DNA from: Jiulongibacter sp024742395
GTDB taxonomy: Bacteria; Bacteroidota; Bacteroidia; Cytophagales; Spirosomataceae
DNA length: 64,000 nt
NCBI GenBank assembly: GCA_965249455.1
Contig: OZ252236.1
Coordinates: 2,294,001 to 2,358,000, forward strand
Reading direction: 5' to 3'
The notes beneath the pieces are model-generated. The model was not told the DNA's origin and did not search any database. It saw only the letters and a program-made list of their open reading frames with translations. The translations under genes were made by a program, and so were the position numbers. Positions 52,971 through 62,334 of the stretch are shown here, one piece after another; the first letter of the stretch is position 1; each line of letters starts with the position of its first letter.

Positions 52971-54229
52971 TGGCCTCTGATAATTTCTACTGGATCTATG
53001 TTTCGGGCCTTTCTGGCAGGTAAATAGCCGGCAAGAAAAGTGGAGATTAAGGCGAAAATTATTCCTGTGAAGTAAAACAATGGATCATAGTTTATGGGAT
53101 AGGTTTTAATGGTGGGTAAAGCTTCCGTATTGAAGGGGATATTGTCAATAATGACAGAAACACCATATCCCAAACTAAGGCCTAAGGCGGCTCCCATGAT
53201 ACCTATAGCTAGGGCTTGAACAATAAACATCATCATAACATCTGTACCTGTGAATCCGGTGGCTTTTAGAATTGCTATGTCATTCATTTTTTCATAAATA
53301 AACATATTCAGGATGTTGTAAATACCGAATCCTGCTACAATTAAAAGAGTGATGGATACAGCATACGAAATCAAGGTTCTGATGTCTGAACCGGTGTCAA
53401 ATTGGGCATTCGCCGTTTTGATATCCATGGCTTTTACATCATAAATATTCTCAATTACTCTTGAAAAAGGGACGGCATCTTCCAAATCAATTAGTTTCAC
53501 ATGAATTCTGCTTATGTAATTACCACCTACTCCCAATATTTGCTGAGCCATCTTTAGATTGACATAACTTTGAATATCATCTACATCAGCTAAACCACTC
53601 TGGTAAATACCGCCTATAGTCAATGAAAAGTTGGCCCCATTGGTATTAGAAACCTGAATTTTATCTCCTACCCGAAGAGTTAAGTTTTTTGCAATTCCAG
53701 AACCCAGAAGAATGCTGTTTTTTTTCTTGATCAGACTGTTGACATCACCTTCTACAATGTATTCTTTGAAGTTAAATAGTCTGACCTCTTCATTTACTTC
53801 AATTCCGTTAATAATTCCGTTCAGATTATTTGTGCCCGCCCGGTAAAATACTTTACAGGTGGTTTGTGGTGTAGCTCCTTTTACTTTATCGTTTTTCTTA
53901 AGTTCTGAAAGGATGGGTAAAGCATTGTGTATTCTCTCCAAACGGCTTTTAGGTTTTACAGATTCAATATGATTTAGCTGGTTCGGGGCGTTTAAATAAC
54001 GGTCTATGGGCTGAGTCACCGTAGGCTCTATTTTATTGTAGATCTGTACATGGGGAGTCCTGTTAAGTACCAGTCCGTCAAGAAGTTCATTGAGGCCGGT
54101 CATAAAACTCATCATGATAATAAACATGCCTATACCGAAAGTGACACCCAATGCCGCCACCGCTGTTTGCTTTTTTTTAGCAAAAAGATGAGTCTTTGAG
54201 ATATCAAGAATGATTAGAAAGTTACTCAT
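52967..54229 (-). CDS. FtsX-type ABC transporter permease
   Basis: A 420-residue permease with one N-terminal helix (about 24-46), a large periplasmic domain (about 60-280) and three C-terminal helices (about 283-305, 328-352 and 381-402), the MacB-like arrangement in which conformational change in the periplasmic domain drives transport. It overlaps the ATPase gene by 4 bases and the adaptor gene by 8, so the three form one operon. Confidence 0.92.
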   Translation of the reverse strand: MSNFLIILDISKTHLFAKKKQTAVAALGVTFGIGMFIIMMSFMTGLNELLDGLVLNRTPHVQIYNKIEPTVTQPIDRYLNAPNQLNHIESVKPKSRLERIHNALPILSELKKNDKVKGATPQTTCKVFYRAGTNNLNGIINGIEVNEEVRLFNFKEYIVEGDVNSLIKKKNSILLGSGIAKNLTLRVGDKIQVSNTNGANFSLTIGGIYQSGLADVDDIQSYVNLKMAQQILGVGGNYISRIHVKLIDLEDAVPFSRVIENIYDVKAMDIKTANAQFDTGSDIRTLISYAVSITLLIVAGFGIYNILNMFIYEKMNDIAILKATGFTGTDVMMMFIVQALAIGIMGAALGLSLGYGVSVIIDNIPFNTEALPTIKTYPINYDPLFYFTGIIFALISTFLAGYLPARKARNIDPVEIIRGQ

Positions 54230-55322
54230 CTTCAGTTGGCTTTATTAGCGTGTCAGTGGAGTCAATGCCAGATATAACTTCTACGAATTCCAGATTCTTT
54301 ATACCTGTTTGAATTTCTTTTTCTCCTTCTGTGGTTTTTACCCTGTTATTTGGCAATAAATACCCCGCTGGTATAACCATGGCCTTGGTTCGTTTAGCAA
54401 TGACAATATTGGCTTCGCCGCTTAGTCCGTTGTAAAGTTTATCGGGAGCATTAATAAAGCTGCCTTCAGCTCTGAAGGTTTGTGTTCGTTCATCCTTCTT
54501 GGGTAAAATCTGGTCAATTTTTGCCTGAAATACTTTGGAAGGAAGTGCATCCAGTACAACATAGGCCGTATCTCCGGTTTTAATTTTGGCAATATCTACT
54601 TCATCAATATCCATAAGGAGTTTGTAGGTATCTGCAGTACCAATTTCTCCAAAAGCCTCCTGTGAACTGATTAAATCTCCCTCTTCTTTATTAATTGAGT
54701 ACACTTTACCGTCTATTTCAGATCTGATGATATAATCAGATAGTTGACTTCTTTCTGTTCTGGTTCTGTTCAGGGCTTTTTGGTAATTGTTTTCAAGACT
54801 GATTTTGGTTTGAGCATACTTTTGTTTAAGAATCTCATATTGTTTTTGTGTGGCTTGATATTTAAGTTTTAATTGCTCGTAATCCAGCTTTTTACCAATA
54901 TTCTGTGCCCATAAATTTTCCTGCCTTTTAAAATTGATAGAATCTAATGCCAGCTGATCTTTTGTGGTTTGAATCTCCAAATTGATATTCTTCAGAAGGT
55001 TATTATTCCCAAGATAATTTGATTTGGCTTCTTGAAGATTTAACTCAGCAGTAGTCAATTGACTCTTAACATCTTCTGTTGGAGTAATTTCAAAAAGGAT
55101 CTGTCCTTTTTTTACCAATTCGCCTTCGCTGACGTATACTTTTTTGATAATGCCAGAGCGGATAGATTGGGGGGAATAGAAGATCTCAGGGCTAAGCTTT
55201 AAAGAAGCATAGACAGATTCTGTAATGTCTTTTAAAGCGGGCTTTACTCTATCATTCTTATCATCATGATTACAGGAAATACTGAGAAATAAAAGCAATG
55301 TCAGTGCAGAAAGTATCTTCAT
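54222..55322 (-). CDS. HlyD/MacA-type periplasmic adaptor (membrane fusion protein)
   Basis: A 366-residue lipoprotein (lipobox SISC, Cys17). A lipoyl/barrel domain is split by a long helical hairpin (about 75-190, LTTAELNLQEAKSNYL... and KALNRTRTERSQLS), then a beta-barrel domain with RAEGSFINAPDKLYNGLSGEANIV, as in MacA. It links the permease to an outer-membrane channel; no TolC gene is adjacent. First gene of the operon. Confidence 0.92.
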   Translation of the reverse strand: MKILSALTLLLFLSISCNHDDKNDRVKPALKDITESVYASLKLSPEIFYSPQSIRSGIIKKVYVSEGELVKKGQILFEITPTEDVKSQLTTAELNLQEAKSNYLGNNNLLKNINLEIQTTKDQLALDSINFKRQENLWAQNIGKKLDYEQLKLKYQATQKQYEILKQKYAQTKISLENNYQKALNRTRTERSQLSDYIIRSEIDGKVYSINKEEGDLISSQEAFGEIGTADTYKLLMDIDEVDIAKIKTGDTAYVVLDALPSKVFQAKIDQILPKKDERTQTFRAEGSFINAPDKLYNGLSGEANIVIAKRTKAMVIPAGYLLPNNRVKTTEGEKEIQTGIKNLEFVEVISGIDSTDTLIKPTEDE

Positions 55323-55725
55323 ATTTTTAGAATTCTTCGCTCGTGCAAATGTTAAATCGTAGTAGTTGAGTTGTCAGTGTCAGTAGCTAAAAACAATGTG
55401 CTTCACAGATAAATTAGATGGTTAAGATCGCTGAATAACAAAGGTAGGTTAAACACAGAGGGCTTAATCATGCTTTATCATCTATATGTCTAAGATAGAA
55501 AGATATCTATTCTCTCTGCTGTTTTTGGCGGGTTTTGCGGCTGATAGTGAGTAAACTCATAATCTTTGAAAAAAAAGATGTGACTAGATCATAAAAATAA
55601 GCTTGGTATGAAAAAGCTCTGAACTCTTCAGGCTTTCGTTAACCATAGATTTTTTACTTTTTTCTTACATTGATTCTCCAAATCTGAAGGTGAAATGGCA
55701 CGGCTGATTAAAAAAATGCCTCAGG
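55323..55725. other. 403-bp gap between the exporter operon and the GGCT-fold lipoprotein gene
   Basis: This contains the exporter operon leader, a plus-strand 22-codon frame (55486-55554) resembling a signal anchor (MSKIERYLFSLLFLAGFAAD), and a hairpin at 55613-55636 on the other side. I see no RNA gene or long frame. The short frame could be the remnant of a lost gene, but it may be chance. Confidence 0.55.
55611..55636 (-). terminator. Probable terminator of the GGCT-fold lipoprotein gene
   Basis: AAAGC-t-CTGAA (55613-55623) pairs with TTCAG-GCTTT (55627-55636), with a one-base bulge and a 3-base loop; on the minus strand the stem is followed by a TTTTT run. It is about 90 bases past the stop codon, so the call is moderate. 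Confidence 0.5.
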
Positions 55726-56418
55726 TTATTTCCTTTTCAACCTGATGACAGGAGCCAGAAGATGTGGAGCAAATGGCTTTGTGGAGGTGTCGAATTCCTT
55801 TCTTGCCTCTTTGCCAAGTCGGTCGTAAGCATCGAAAACCAGCTCTGCATATGCCAAATCAATAATGGAATTCAGGCTATCGGTTTCTGTATGATATTCA
55901 TAAGAAGGTTTGGCTTTGTAGGCATAAACTGGCCCGCCTGAAATAGCGTATTCAATAATACTGGAGCTCACCTCTATTCTGTCGTATCCTATTTCCATTT
56001 TATCTATCTCTGTAAGTTCAGACTCGTCAATAAAATAGAGAACGCAGTTTATTTTTTGTGAACTATCTGGCATGATATTAAGAAAGATGCTTTGCTGAAA
56101 AGGAAGGGTATCTTCTCCATATAAATAGTATGAATCATACTCTAGAAGCTCCTTAGGTAAATTGGGATCCATGTTAGAGCCGACAAAATTCCATTCGCGA
56201 ATAAAACCATTCAGGTGAACATAGTAAAGTGAATCATGATAAGGATGGCCAAGCTGATCCATGACGTTCTCCTTTGAAGTAAGCGATCCATATCCTATGA
56301 GTCCAATCTTCCCTTCTGGAACAATAAGTGGCGTCTTCTCTGTATTGGTTTGACAGGCAGCAATCGTTATGAATAGAAAAATCAGGGTCGATTGAAAGAG
56401 CTTTTTAAGACTTTTCAT
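55726..56418 (-). CDS. Lipoprotein with gamma-glutamylcyclotransferase-like fold
   Basis: A 230-residue lipoprotein (lipobox IAAC, Cys22). The N-terminal IGLIGYGSLTSK matches the GGCT-family nucleotide-independent loop YGSL, and the later MEIGYDRIEV carries the conserved catalytic Glu (in ME-x-GYDR). GGCT-fold enzymes convert gamma-glutamyl groups to pyroglutamate, and an exported lipoprotein form is unusual. The activity is predicted from the motifs only. It precedes the exported sulfatase gene by 209 bases on the same strand. Confidence 0.7.
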   Translation of the reverse strand: MKSLKKLFQSTLIFLFITIAACQTNTEKTPLIVPEGKIGLIGYGSLTSKENVMDQLGHPYHDSLYYVHLNGFIREWNFVGSNMDPNLPKELLEYDSYYLYGEDTLPFQQSIFLNIMPDSSQKINCVLYFIDESELTEIDKMEIGYDRIEVSSSIIEYAISGGPVYAYKAKPSYEYHTETDSLNSIIDLAYAELVFDAYDRLGKEARKEFDTSTKPFAPHLLAPVIRLKRK

Positions 56419-56627
56419 GGCGGAGGCCTTTTGTTCATTTTTAACAGTTTTGAGGTCGATTTAAGACCTGAAAAAACAAATGAATTTATTCAAAAAATTG
56501 ATCGCTTGATTTAAATAGCTAATAATTAATTAACCTTTTAAAGTTAAGGGGTTAAACACCATTGTGCTCGGATAGAATCATTTGCAAATAGGGAAGAGGT
56601 TTTAATATTGTAAGTCAAAAAGGCCCC

Positions 56628-58244
56628 TTAATTTGCCCATTCAGGTTTAGGGAAAATTCTAATAGGTGAATAACGCAAATAGCTATCAAAAACGCCCGGA
56701 TCAGGTCCTGTCACTCTTGGATCATTGCTTCGTTTTAGCTCACTAATTAAGGTGGTCTTTAGTTTAGTTTCAATGGCCCTTATGTCCTCTTTTCCATGTA
56801 AGTTATTCAGGCAATTTGGATCTTTGACAATATTGTACAATTCAAATTCAGGTCTTTTGCCGCAAGAAAGTTCGAAGTATTTCGCGATTTCAGGGTCTTT
56901 GTAATTTTCGATAAGGAAGGTTTTGGAAGGACAATCATCAATATCAGTAAAGGCAGCGTCAGGGATATAATTTCCCTTTTCATCCAGGCCATAAAGTGGC
57001 CAGTAAGAACCATCTTCTCTTTGGTCAGACCTTTGCGGTGCACCAGCCGGCCACCTTCTCGACTCCATGTTCCAGATATAAATATAATCGTTGCTACGAA
57101 TCATCCTTTGTGGGTATCCCCAATTCTCATATCGCGAGCTGGAGTGCCTTTCTCTTCCGGCCAGTACAAAGTCTCTGTTTTTATCTATTTTTCCTTGTTT
57201 AGAGCTTTTGAGTAGATTAAGAAAACTTTTGCCAGTAATCGGCATCATTCCTTCAGGACTGGTATTGGTCATTTCCAGAATTGTTGGAGCTATATCTGCA
57301 AAGCCTATTAAATCTTCTACAATTCTTTTTCCGGGAAAGGCTGCTGGGTAGCGAACCGCAAAAGGCACATGTACACCGTATTCAAAGCTATTGGCTTTAG
57401 CTCTTGGGAAAGGCATGCCATTATCTGCTGTCACAATAACGATTGTATTGTCGAGCTCGCCAATACGCTCTAAATAGGTCAGCATTTTTTGAAGGTGTAG
57501 GTCAAACCACTCTATTTCCACCGCATAGTCCAGCAAATCTCCCCGGATTTCATCATTATCCGGTAGAAAAGCAGGAACTTCTTTGATGTCGGAAAGCTGT
57601 TTGCCCATTCGCTTCCAGGAGCCTTTTTCATATTTCCTGTGTGGTTCAGAGCCACCATACCAAAAGAAAAATGGCTTTTCACTTCTCACATTTTTCATAA
57701 AATATTCGAAATTCTCGTAATAATTGAGGTTTCTTATTCCTGTACTAAAACGGTCATCGTTCTCTGTGGTGTAGTCTATTTCACTGTATGAAAGACCACC
57801 GGCATCAGTTCTTCGCCATAAAGAGTCTTTTTCATTTCTGGCATATTGAAAAGGGCCTACACCTTTGCCTGTTCGGCCGGTAACATAGCCGTTATTATCC
57901 AGGAGGTCAATGAAAGGGACATGTTTGGCCATCCAGGAAGAGGCATGCTGACCAGACTGCTCATTTTGCCAATGATGACGCCCGGTAACTAATGCACTTC
58001 TGGAAGGGGCACAGCCCGGCGAGCCTGCGTAACAATTGGTGAAATAGATTCCTTCACTGGCGATTTTATCAAAAGCAGGGGTGTTTACAAATGTGGCTCC
58101 GGCAAAACCCGTATGAAAATAGGATTGGTCATCGCTGATGGCAAATAAGATATTAGGAGGCTTTTGCTCTTTGGTGCTTTTCTCAAAAGCCATGAAAGAG
58201 AGACTTATCAGCATTATCAAAAGTAGGGCCGTATTTTTGAACAT
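56628..58244 (-). CDS. Exported sulfatase (Cys-type)
   Basis: The 538-residue protein has a signal peptide (about 1-19) and the sulfatase signature: early metal ligands Asp38-Asp39 and the C-x-P-S-R motif at residues 78-82, whose Cys78 is converted to formylglycine by a maturation enzyme. GRHHW and TADNGMP further along are also conserved. It removes sulfate from a sugar or other ester. The maturation enzyme gene is not in the window. It lies between the GGCT-fold lipoprotein and the DUF4038 hydrolase genes, all on the same strand. Confidence 0.93.
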   Translation of the reverse strand: MFKNTALLLIMLISLSFMAFEKSTKEQKPPNILFAISDDQSYFHTGFAGATFVNTPAFDKIASEGIYFTNCYAGSPGCAPSRSALVTGRHHWQNEQSGQHASSWMAKHVPFIDLLDNNGYVTGRTGKGVGPFQYARNEKDSLWRRTDAGGLSYSEIDYTTENDDRFSTGIRNLNYYENFEYFMKNVRSEKPFFFWYGGSEPHRKYEKGSWKRMGKQLSDIKEVPAFLPDNDEIRGDLLDYAVEIEWFDLHLQKMLTYLERIGELDNTIVIVTADNGMPFPRAKANSFEYGVHVPFAVRYPAAFPGKRIVEDLIGFADIAPTILEMTNTSPEGMMPITGKSFLNLLKSSKQGKIDKNRDFVLAGRERHSSSRYENWGYPQRMIRSNDYIYIWNMESRRWPAGAPQRSDQREDGSYWPLYGLDEKGNYIPDAAFTDIDDCPSKTFLIENYKDPEIAKYFELSCGKRPEFELYNIVKDPNCLNNLHGKEDIRAIETKLKTTLISELKRSNDPRVTGPDPGVFDSYLRYSPIRIFPKPEWAN

Positions 58245-58304
58245 ATTCTGTTTCGTTTTAATAGGTAAAGATTTTGCACTTGATAACGTCTGCTAAACGT
58301 CACA

Positions 58305-59678
58305 CTATTTTAAAAAATGGTCAAAGTCTATACTCATTTTTTCATTGACTAAAACCAACAGGAAATCACTTCCCCATCCATCTGACCAAGGATTAAATTC
58401 CCTGATTGCTTTTGTTTCATATGTTCCTGAATAAAGCATGCGGCCACTTCTTGGATTGAACCAAAAAGCCTTTACTTTTTTGGCTTTCATCTTTGACAAA
58501 TCAATTTCCAAAGCTGTACCTACCGGAGTATACGCCAGAGCAAAATCACGGTTCTGGCCTAAGGCGGAAATGGCGTATTTTTGACCTTTTGGATTCTCGC
58601 TGGTTATAAGGCTCTGATCTGCTCTTATCTCTTGCCAAGGCAAGGCTTCGAAGAGTTCTTTCATGTATTTCATTTGCATAGAACCTGGTAAATCCAAGGC
58701 AGCAAACCAGTCTGTTCTGGCTTTTAGCATTGGTTTTCTACTTGAATCATACATTTGCCAGATATCGTTGCAGCCGTATGTATATCCTGCAGCACCTGCC
58801 AGTACGCTCCAGTAGGCAGAAATCCGCACATCTGCGTCATCCAGCCATCCGTAATATTTGTTTTCCCAAAACCTATCCAAAATATTCTCATAGCGAGCCT
58901 CACCATTAATGATGGGCCTATTTATTTCTGAGGCTTTACTCTCCAGTACGTATTTGTATTCTGTAGCAAGACGGCTATGGCCGCTTTGATACATGTCTAA
59001 ATCGAGCCAGGAATCTGTAAAGAAATCTGTTGCTTTTTTACTTCCTGCCGGATGATAGGAAATCAGATGTCTGCTGTCTGCTTTCCTGATTCCTTTGGCC
59101 ATTGCTCTGACGATGGAAAAGTGACCGTCAGTTTCAGGAAGTCTGTCTCCGCCTAAAATCCAGATAAGGTTATTATGATTGACGTATCTTTTGGCCAATA
59201 TTTCCCCATATATTTCGGCATTCTGTTCATTAAAAATCTCAGGACCCACGCCCCATTTCAGATTGAACTTATCTCCCCATGTAGGTAATAAAGCCACATA
59301 CAGGCCTAGCTCATTGGCTTTGTTCAGTACATAGTCTACGAGCTCAAAATACTTTTCATTGATTTGAGTAGGGTCATTGTTAATCAAAGGTTTTTCACCA
59401 TAAGCATTTGGTTCATTCAGACCATCCAGTTCTGCTAAAACTACTGTCTGAATGACAGTGAAACCTTTCTCAGCTCTATTGGTAAGATAGAGGTCAATTT
59501 CCTCTTTTTCCAGACGGTGAATAAGCTCCCAGGCTGTATCTCCAAGCCAGAAGAATGGCTTTTTTGTTTCAGTTTCTATGTACTGTTTATCATCTGTGAT
59601 TTTTAGTAAGGGTAGCTTTTGGCTAAAGGCCGAAAAGGAAAACAGAATCAGAAGCAAGGACAGGCGTTTGTTTTTCAT
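58305..59678 (-). CDS. DUF4038/GH140-like exported glycoside hydrolase
   Basis: A 457-residue protein with a signal peptide (about 1-19) and the DUF4038 TIM-barrel (apiosidase-like, GH140 relatives): PFFWLGDTAWELIHR near residue 41, TVIQTVVLAELDG, PTWGDKFN, and a C-terminal DUF4038-associated beta domain. Homologues release apiose from plant rhamnogalacturonan-II, but many members act on other substrates. Its position beside a sulfatase suggests a sulfated or complex marine or plant polysaccharide. It is 60 bases upstream of the sulfatase gene. Confidence 0.85.
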   Translation of the reverse strand: MKNKRLSLLLILFSFSAFSQKLPLLKITDDKQYIETETKKPFFWLGDTAWELIHRLEKEEIDLYLTNRAEKGFTVIQTVVLAELDGLNEPNAYGEKPLINNDPTQINEKYFELVDYVLNKANELGLYVALLPTWGDKFNLKWGVGPEIFNEQNAEIYGEILAKRYVNHNNLIWILGGDRLPETDGHFSIVRAMAKGIRKADSRHLISYHPAGSKKATDFFTDSWLDLDMYQSGHSRLATEYKYVLESKASEINRPIINGEARYENILDRFWENKYYGWLDDADVRISAYWSVLAGAAGYTYGCNDIWQMYDSSRKPMLKARTDWFAALDLPGSMQMKYMKELFEALPWQEIRADQSLITSENPKGQKYAISALGQNRDFALAYTPVGTALEIDLSKMKAKKVKAFWFNPRSGRMLYSGTYETKAIREFNPWSDGWGSDFLLVLVNEKMSIDFDHFLK

Positions 59679-59800
59679 TACAGGGTTGAATTATACATAG
59701 GTGGCAAACCACCTGAAATTTTATTGACAGGCTATTGAGTAATTTCAATAGTCATCCAATCTAAATAAAATGGAGGAATTCTGTGCAGGTTTAATCCGAA

Positions 59801-61090
59801 CTATTGACGAATCTCAAAGTATGTTTTGCCTGAACGTTCAAATTTCTTTCCGCCGTTTTCAAGAATGGCTTGCTCAGTAACAGCCAGAATTCTATCGATA
59901 ATGTCTGAGATGCGGTTATAGTTTGGCAAATTATCTCTTGAATAATTAATGTAGGTATTGTTAAATGGTACGGTCCACTTACCCCTTGAAGGTAGTTCTA
60001 AAAGTAAGTTTTCAGGTATTCCGGCAGATCCATTGATCACGCCTAATAGACCTGCACAAGTAGCGGCCTGGTTATCGCAGTCATAGCCGGCACTAACCGC
60101 AATGCCTACCGTTTTTAAAAAGTCACCTTCTCCGTAAAGTAAAGCCATGATTCCGGCCAGCCCGTTCACAACAGACGATAAATAAGGGTCAGGCACCTTG
60201 AAATCATCTACATAGTCGTAATACTTTTGATGTATTAATTTTCGGGTTTCACGCCAATCTTGATTCTCTTTATGCCATCTGACTACGTCAATCATCCCTC
60301 TTTTATAAGGACTGCTGTCGGGTAGAGAAGCTGCGGCTGATTGGACAAGAAGGTGAACGTCTTTCTCAAAAAACGCCATACTATACATTATTGCATAAGC
60401 TTTGGTAGCGTCTACTGCCCAACCGTCACACATTATTTTTGCACCCCATTCGGCTCTTTCTACCGCTTTAGAGGTCATGCCTGGATAAAAAACGCTCCAG
60501 ATCTCGTTCACGAGCTGAGAAGTAATACGATACCAATAGGGATTGTTCTCTTTACTGCCGGTGGCCGGTGGCAGCATTCCTTCTTCCATTAAATCTCTGG
60601 CTTGTCTGTTGGCTGCCCAAATAAAACGGTTTATGTGGGCTTTCCACATATCTGTGATTTCCTGGTAGCTAATATCAAGTCCATATTTTTCTACGGCATG
60701 AAGCGTAACAAACTCAATATCCGTATCATCATCACTCCATGCTCCACCCATGGCATCGGCCATAATATGTCCGTAAGAACGGCGATCGTTCTCATTCATT
60801 TTTAACTGATGGGTTTCCCGATCATTTACCGTAAAGTATCGGTCAATAATGATAGGAATAGGCTCCTCTCTATATACGTTTTCAAAGGGGAATCCCATGT
60901 AGTTGCCTACTAATTGGCCTAGCCAGTAAGCTTCAATTTTATCACGGAGTTCCTGTTTTTCTATGGTTTTGAACATCTGGCCAATACTAAGACTTTGTAT
61001 AAAGCATAGAGCAAATATTAGAAGATAAATGTGTTTAAATCCGGTAAAAGGATAAATGGGTTGACTTTTTTGACAGGGGCTAATTTTCAT
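59801..61090 (-). CDS. Exported ADP-ribosylglycohydrolase-family protein
   Basis: A 429-residue protein whose N-terminus has a basic stretch followed by a hydrophobic segment (about 20-36), so it is exported or membrane-anchored. The ARH fold is shown by the metal motifs SDDDTD (119-124) and GYDCDN (335-340), where canonical members have DDT and GGDTD. In Bacteroidota polysaccharide loci, exported ARH-family proteins act on carbohydrate and not on ADP-ribose, and the Tyr in GYD may reflect this; that is inference. It is the first gene of the minus-strand exported group with the GH140-like gene (122-base gap) and sulfatase. Confidence 0.82.
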   Translation of the reverse strand: MKISPCQKSQPIYPFTGFKHIYLLIFALCFIQSLSIGQMFKTIEKQELRDKIEAYWLGQLVGNYMGFPFENVYREEPIPIIIDRYFTVNDRETHQLKMNENDRRSYGHIMADAMGGAWSDDDTDIEFVTLHAVEKYGLDISYQEITDMWKAHINRFIWAANRQARDLMEEGMLPPATGSKENNPYWYRITSQLVNEIWSVFYPGMTSKAVERAEWGAKIMCDGWAVDATKAYAIMYSMAFFEKDVHLLVQSAAASLPDSSPYKRGMIDVVRWHKENQDWRETRKLIHQKYYDYVDDFKVPDPYLSSVVNGLAGIMALLYGEGDFLKTVGIAVSAGYDCDNQAATCAGLLGVINGSAGIPENLLLELPSRGKWTVPFNNTYINYSRDNLPNYNRISDIIDRILAVTEQAILENGGKKFERSGKTYFEIRQ

Positions 61091-61267
61091 TTCTAAGGGC
61101 TGAATTATCTAATTTCTAAGATAACATTAATCTTAAATTTGATACGTATTTATTTTAACCAGTTGACCTCTTCCAAATTTTTCTCAGGATGTGGGAAGCA
61201 TATAAAATGAGAAGAGGTTATCTCAGTATTATGAGAATTTCAAATGGCTCAGCAGATTCTTATAATG

Positions 61268-61303
61268 CATAAAAAGAAAAACCACCCGGATTAGTGGGTG
61301 GTT
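61268..61303 (-). terminator. Intrinsic terminator of the doxX gene
   Basis: AACCACCC (61280-61287) pairs with GGGTGGTT (61296-61303) around an 8-base loop; read on the minus strand it is followed by TTTTCTTTTT. It is 25 bases past the DoxX stop codon. Confidence 0.88.
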
Positions 61304-61327
61304 CTGACAAATTCAGGTTTATTTAGT

Positions 61328-61741
61328 TTATTTTGGCTGAATAGGTGCTTTCTTAAGTCTTCCCCAAGCTATAAATAGAGCGATTGCCATGAGAATCAAG
61401 TTCATTCCTATGCCGGAGAACTCTCCTCTGGTACCGTGAAAGATTGATGCTAGAAGCATTACAGTAGCTAAACCTAAGGCCGCCCAACCTGTTAAAAATG
61501 GCTTTATACGGAGAAGGGCAGGAAGTATAAGACCAAGACCGCCCAAAAGCTCACTCAGTCCAATAAAGCGAACGAGTGCCTCTGGTGTGTTTGTAACCCA
61601 AGGCAATGATTCAGCTATGGTTTCTATCGGTTGAGCTGATTTCATTAAACCTGCCATAATAAAGATGGCAGCTAAAATTGTTTGAGCAATCCACAAGCCT
61701 ATGTTTAAAGGCTTTGATGTTTTTGTTTCAAGTGTCGTCAT
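61328..61741 (-). CDS. DoxX family membrane protein (first copy)
   Basis: A 137-residue protein with four predicted helices (about 14-34, 50-72, 78-98 and 104-125) of the DoxX family; the SQSFLPW-type start and TPEALVRFIGLSELLGGLGLILP core are visible. DoxX-like proteins are proposed to work with flavin reductases against oxidative or sulfur stress. A 15-bp inverted repeat (61742-61795) surrounds its promoter region. Terminator downstream. Confidence 0.86.
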   Translation of the reverse strand: MTTLETKTSKPLNIGLWIAQTILAAIFIMAGLMKSAQPIETIAESLPWVTNTPEALVRFIGLSELLGGLGLILPALLRIKPFLTGWAALGLATVMLLASIFHGTRGEFSGIGMNLILMAIALFIAWGRLKKAPIQPK

Positions 61742-61795
61742 TTTTTATTGTTTTAAATTGATGACGCAAAATTGGCCAGCTTAAAACAATAAAAA
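61742..61795. repeat. 15-bp inverted repeat around the doxX promoter region
   Basis: TTTTTATTGTTTTAA (61742-61756) and TTAAAACAATAAAAA (61781-61795) are perfect inverse copies with 24 bases between them. The minus-strand ATG of doxX is directly beside the left arm, and the 24-base spacer contains CAATTTTG, close to the -7 TAnnTTTG. The half-sites could bind a regulator, for example the neighbouring Crp/Fnr protein, but this is inference. It could also be a hairpin in the Crp/Fnr transcript end. Confidence 0.6.
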
Positions 61796-61815
61796 CTTAA
61801 GGTAGTTTAAGATAT

Positions 61816-62334
61816 TCATTTACCTGCCACTTTTCTGCGTATCTCGCTTAAGTATTCGGGGGTAATGCCTATATAAGAGGCGATTAACTTTAAAGGTAAA
61901 CGCTGTGTAAGTGTAGGGTAGGTCTGGATAAAATCCTGATAACGTTCTTCGGCAGTAGAGCTGAGTAACATGCGGGTACGTTTATTACCGGCTATTATAT
62001 TTCTGGTAAGGGTTTTAATTTGGTCAAGAAGGTCTTCTTTGCTGGCCAGTTCCCATAAATCATTCATATCGGTGCGTACCCACAGCACTTCTGTGTCTTC
62101 TATGGCATCTATGTAAATGGTGGAGGGCACTTTATAAAAAAGGCTGTTCATGTCAGTAATTAGCCAACCTTCAGGTGCAAATTGAATGATATGTTCTTTG
62201 CCCGCATCATCGATGAAGTAACTCTTTAAACAACCCTTAATTACTTTACAGCCAAACTTACACACTTCGCCTTCCTGCAGAATAACGGTTCCTTTTTTAA
62301 AGAATTTCACCATCTTAATATCAAAAAAATCCAT
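61816..62334 (-). CDS. Crp/Fnr-family transcriptional regulator
   Basis: A 172-residue regulator with a cyclic-nucleotide-binding-type beta-roll (about 10-115) and a compact C-terminal winged-helix motif, LIASYIGITPEYLSEIRRK, which differs from the canonical Crp helix. The family in Bacteroidota often responds to redox or unknown ligands. It is somewhat shorter than the usual ~190 residues, and the upstream in-frame sequence is stopped 8 codons before ATG 62334. It lies between a DoxX and a FMN reductase gene. Confidence 0.86.
   Translation of the reverse strand: MDFFDIKMVKFFKKGTVILQEGEVCKFGCKVIKGCLKSYFIDDAGKEHIIQFAPEGWLITDMNSLFYKVPSTIYIDAIEDTEVLWVRTDMNDLWELASKEDLLDQIKTLTRNIIAGNKRTRMLLSSTAEERYQDFIQTYPTLTQRLPLKLIASYIGITPEYLSEIRRKVAGK

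Noticed and set aside
55486..55554. 22-codon frame MSKIERYLFSLLFLAGF... in the 403-bp gap.
   Set aside because: Too short to call a gene; noted in the gap entry as a possible remnant.
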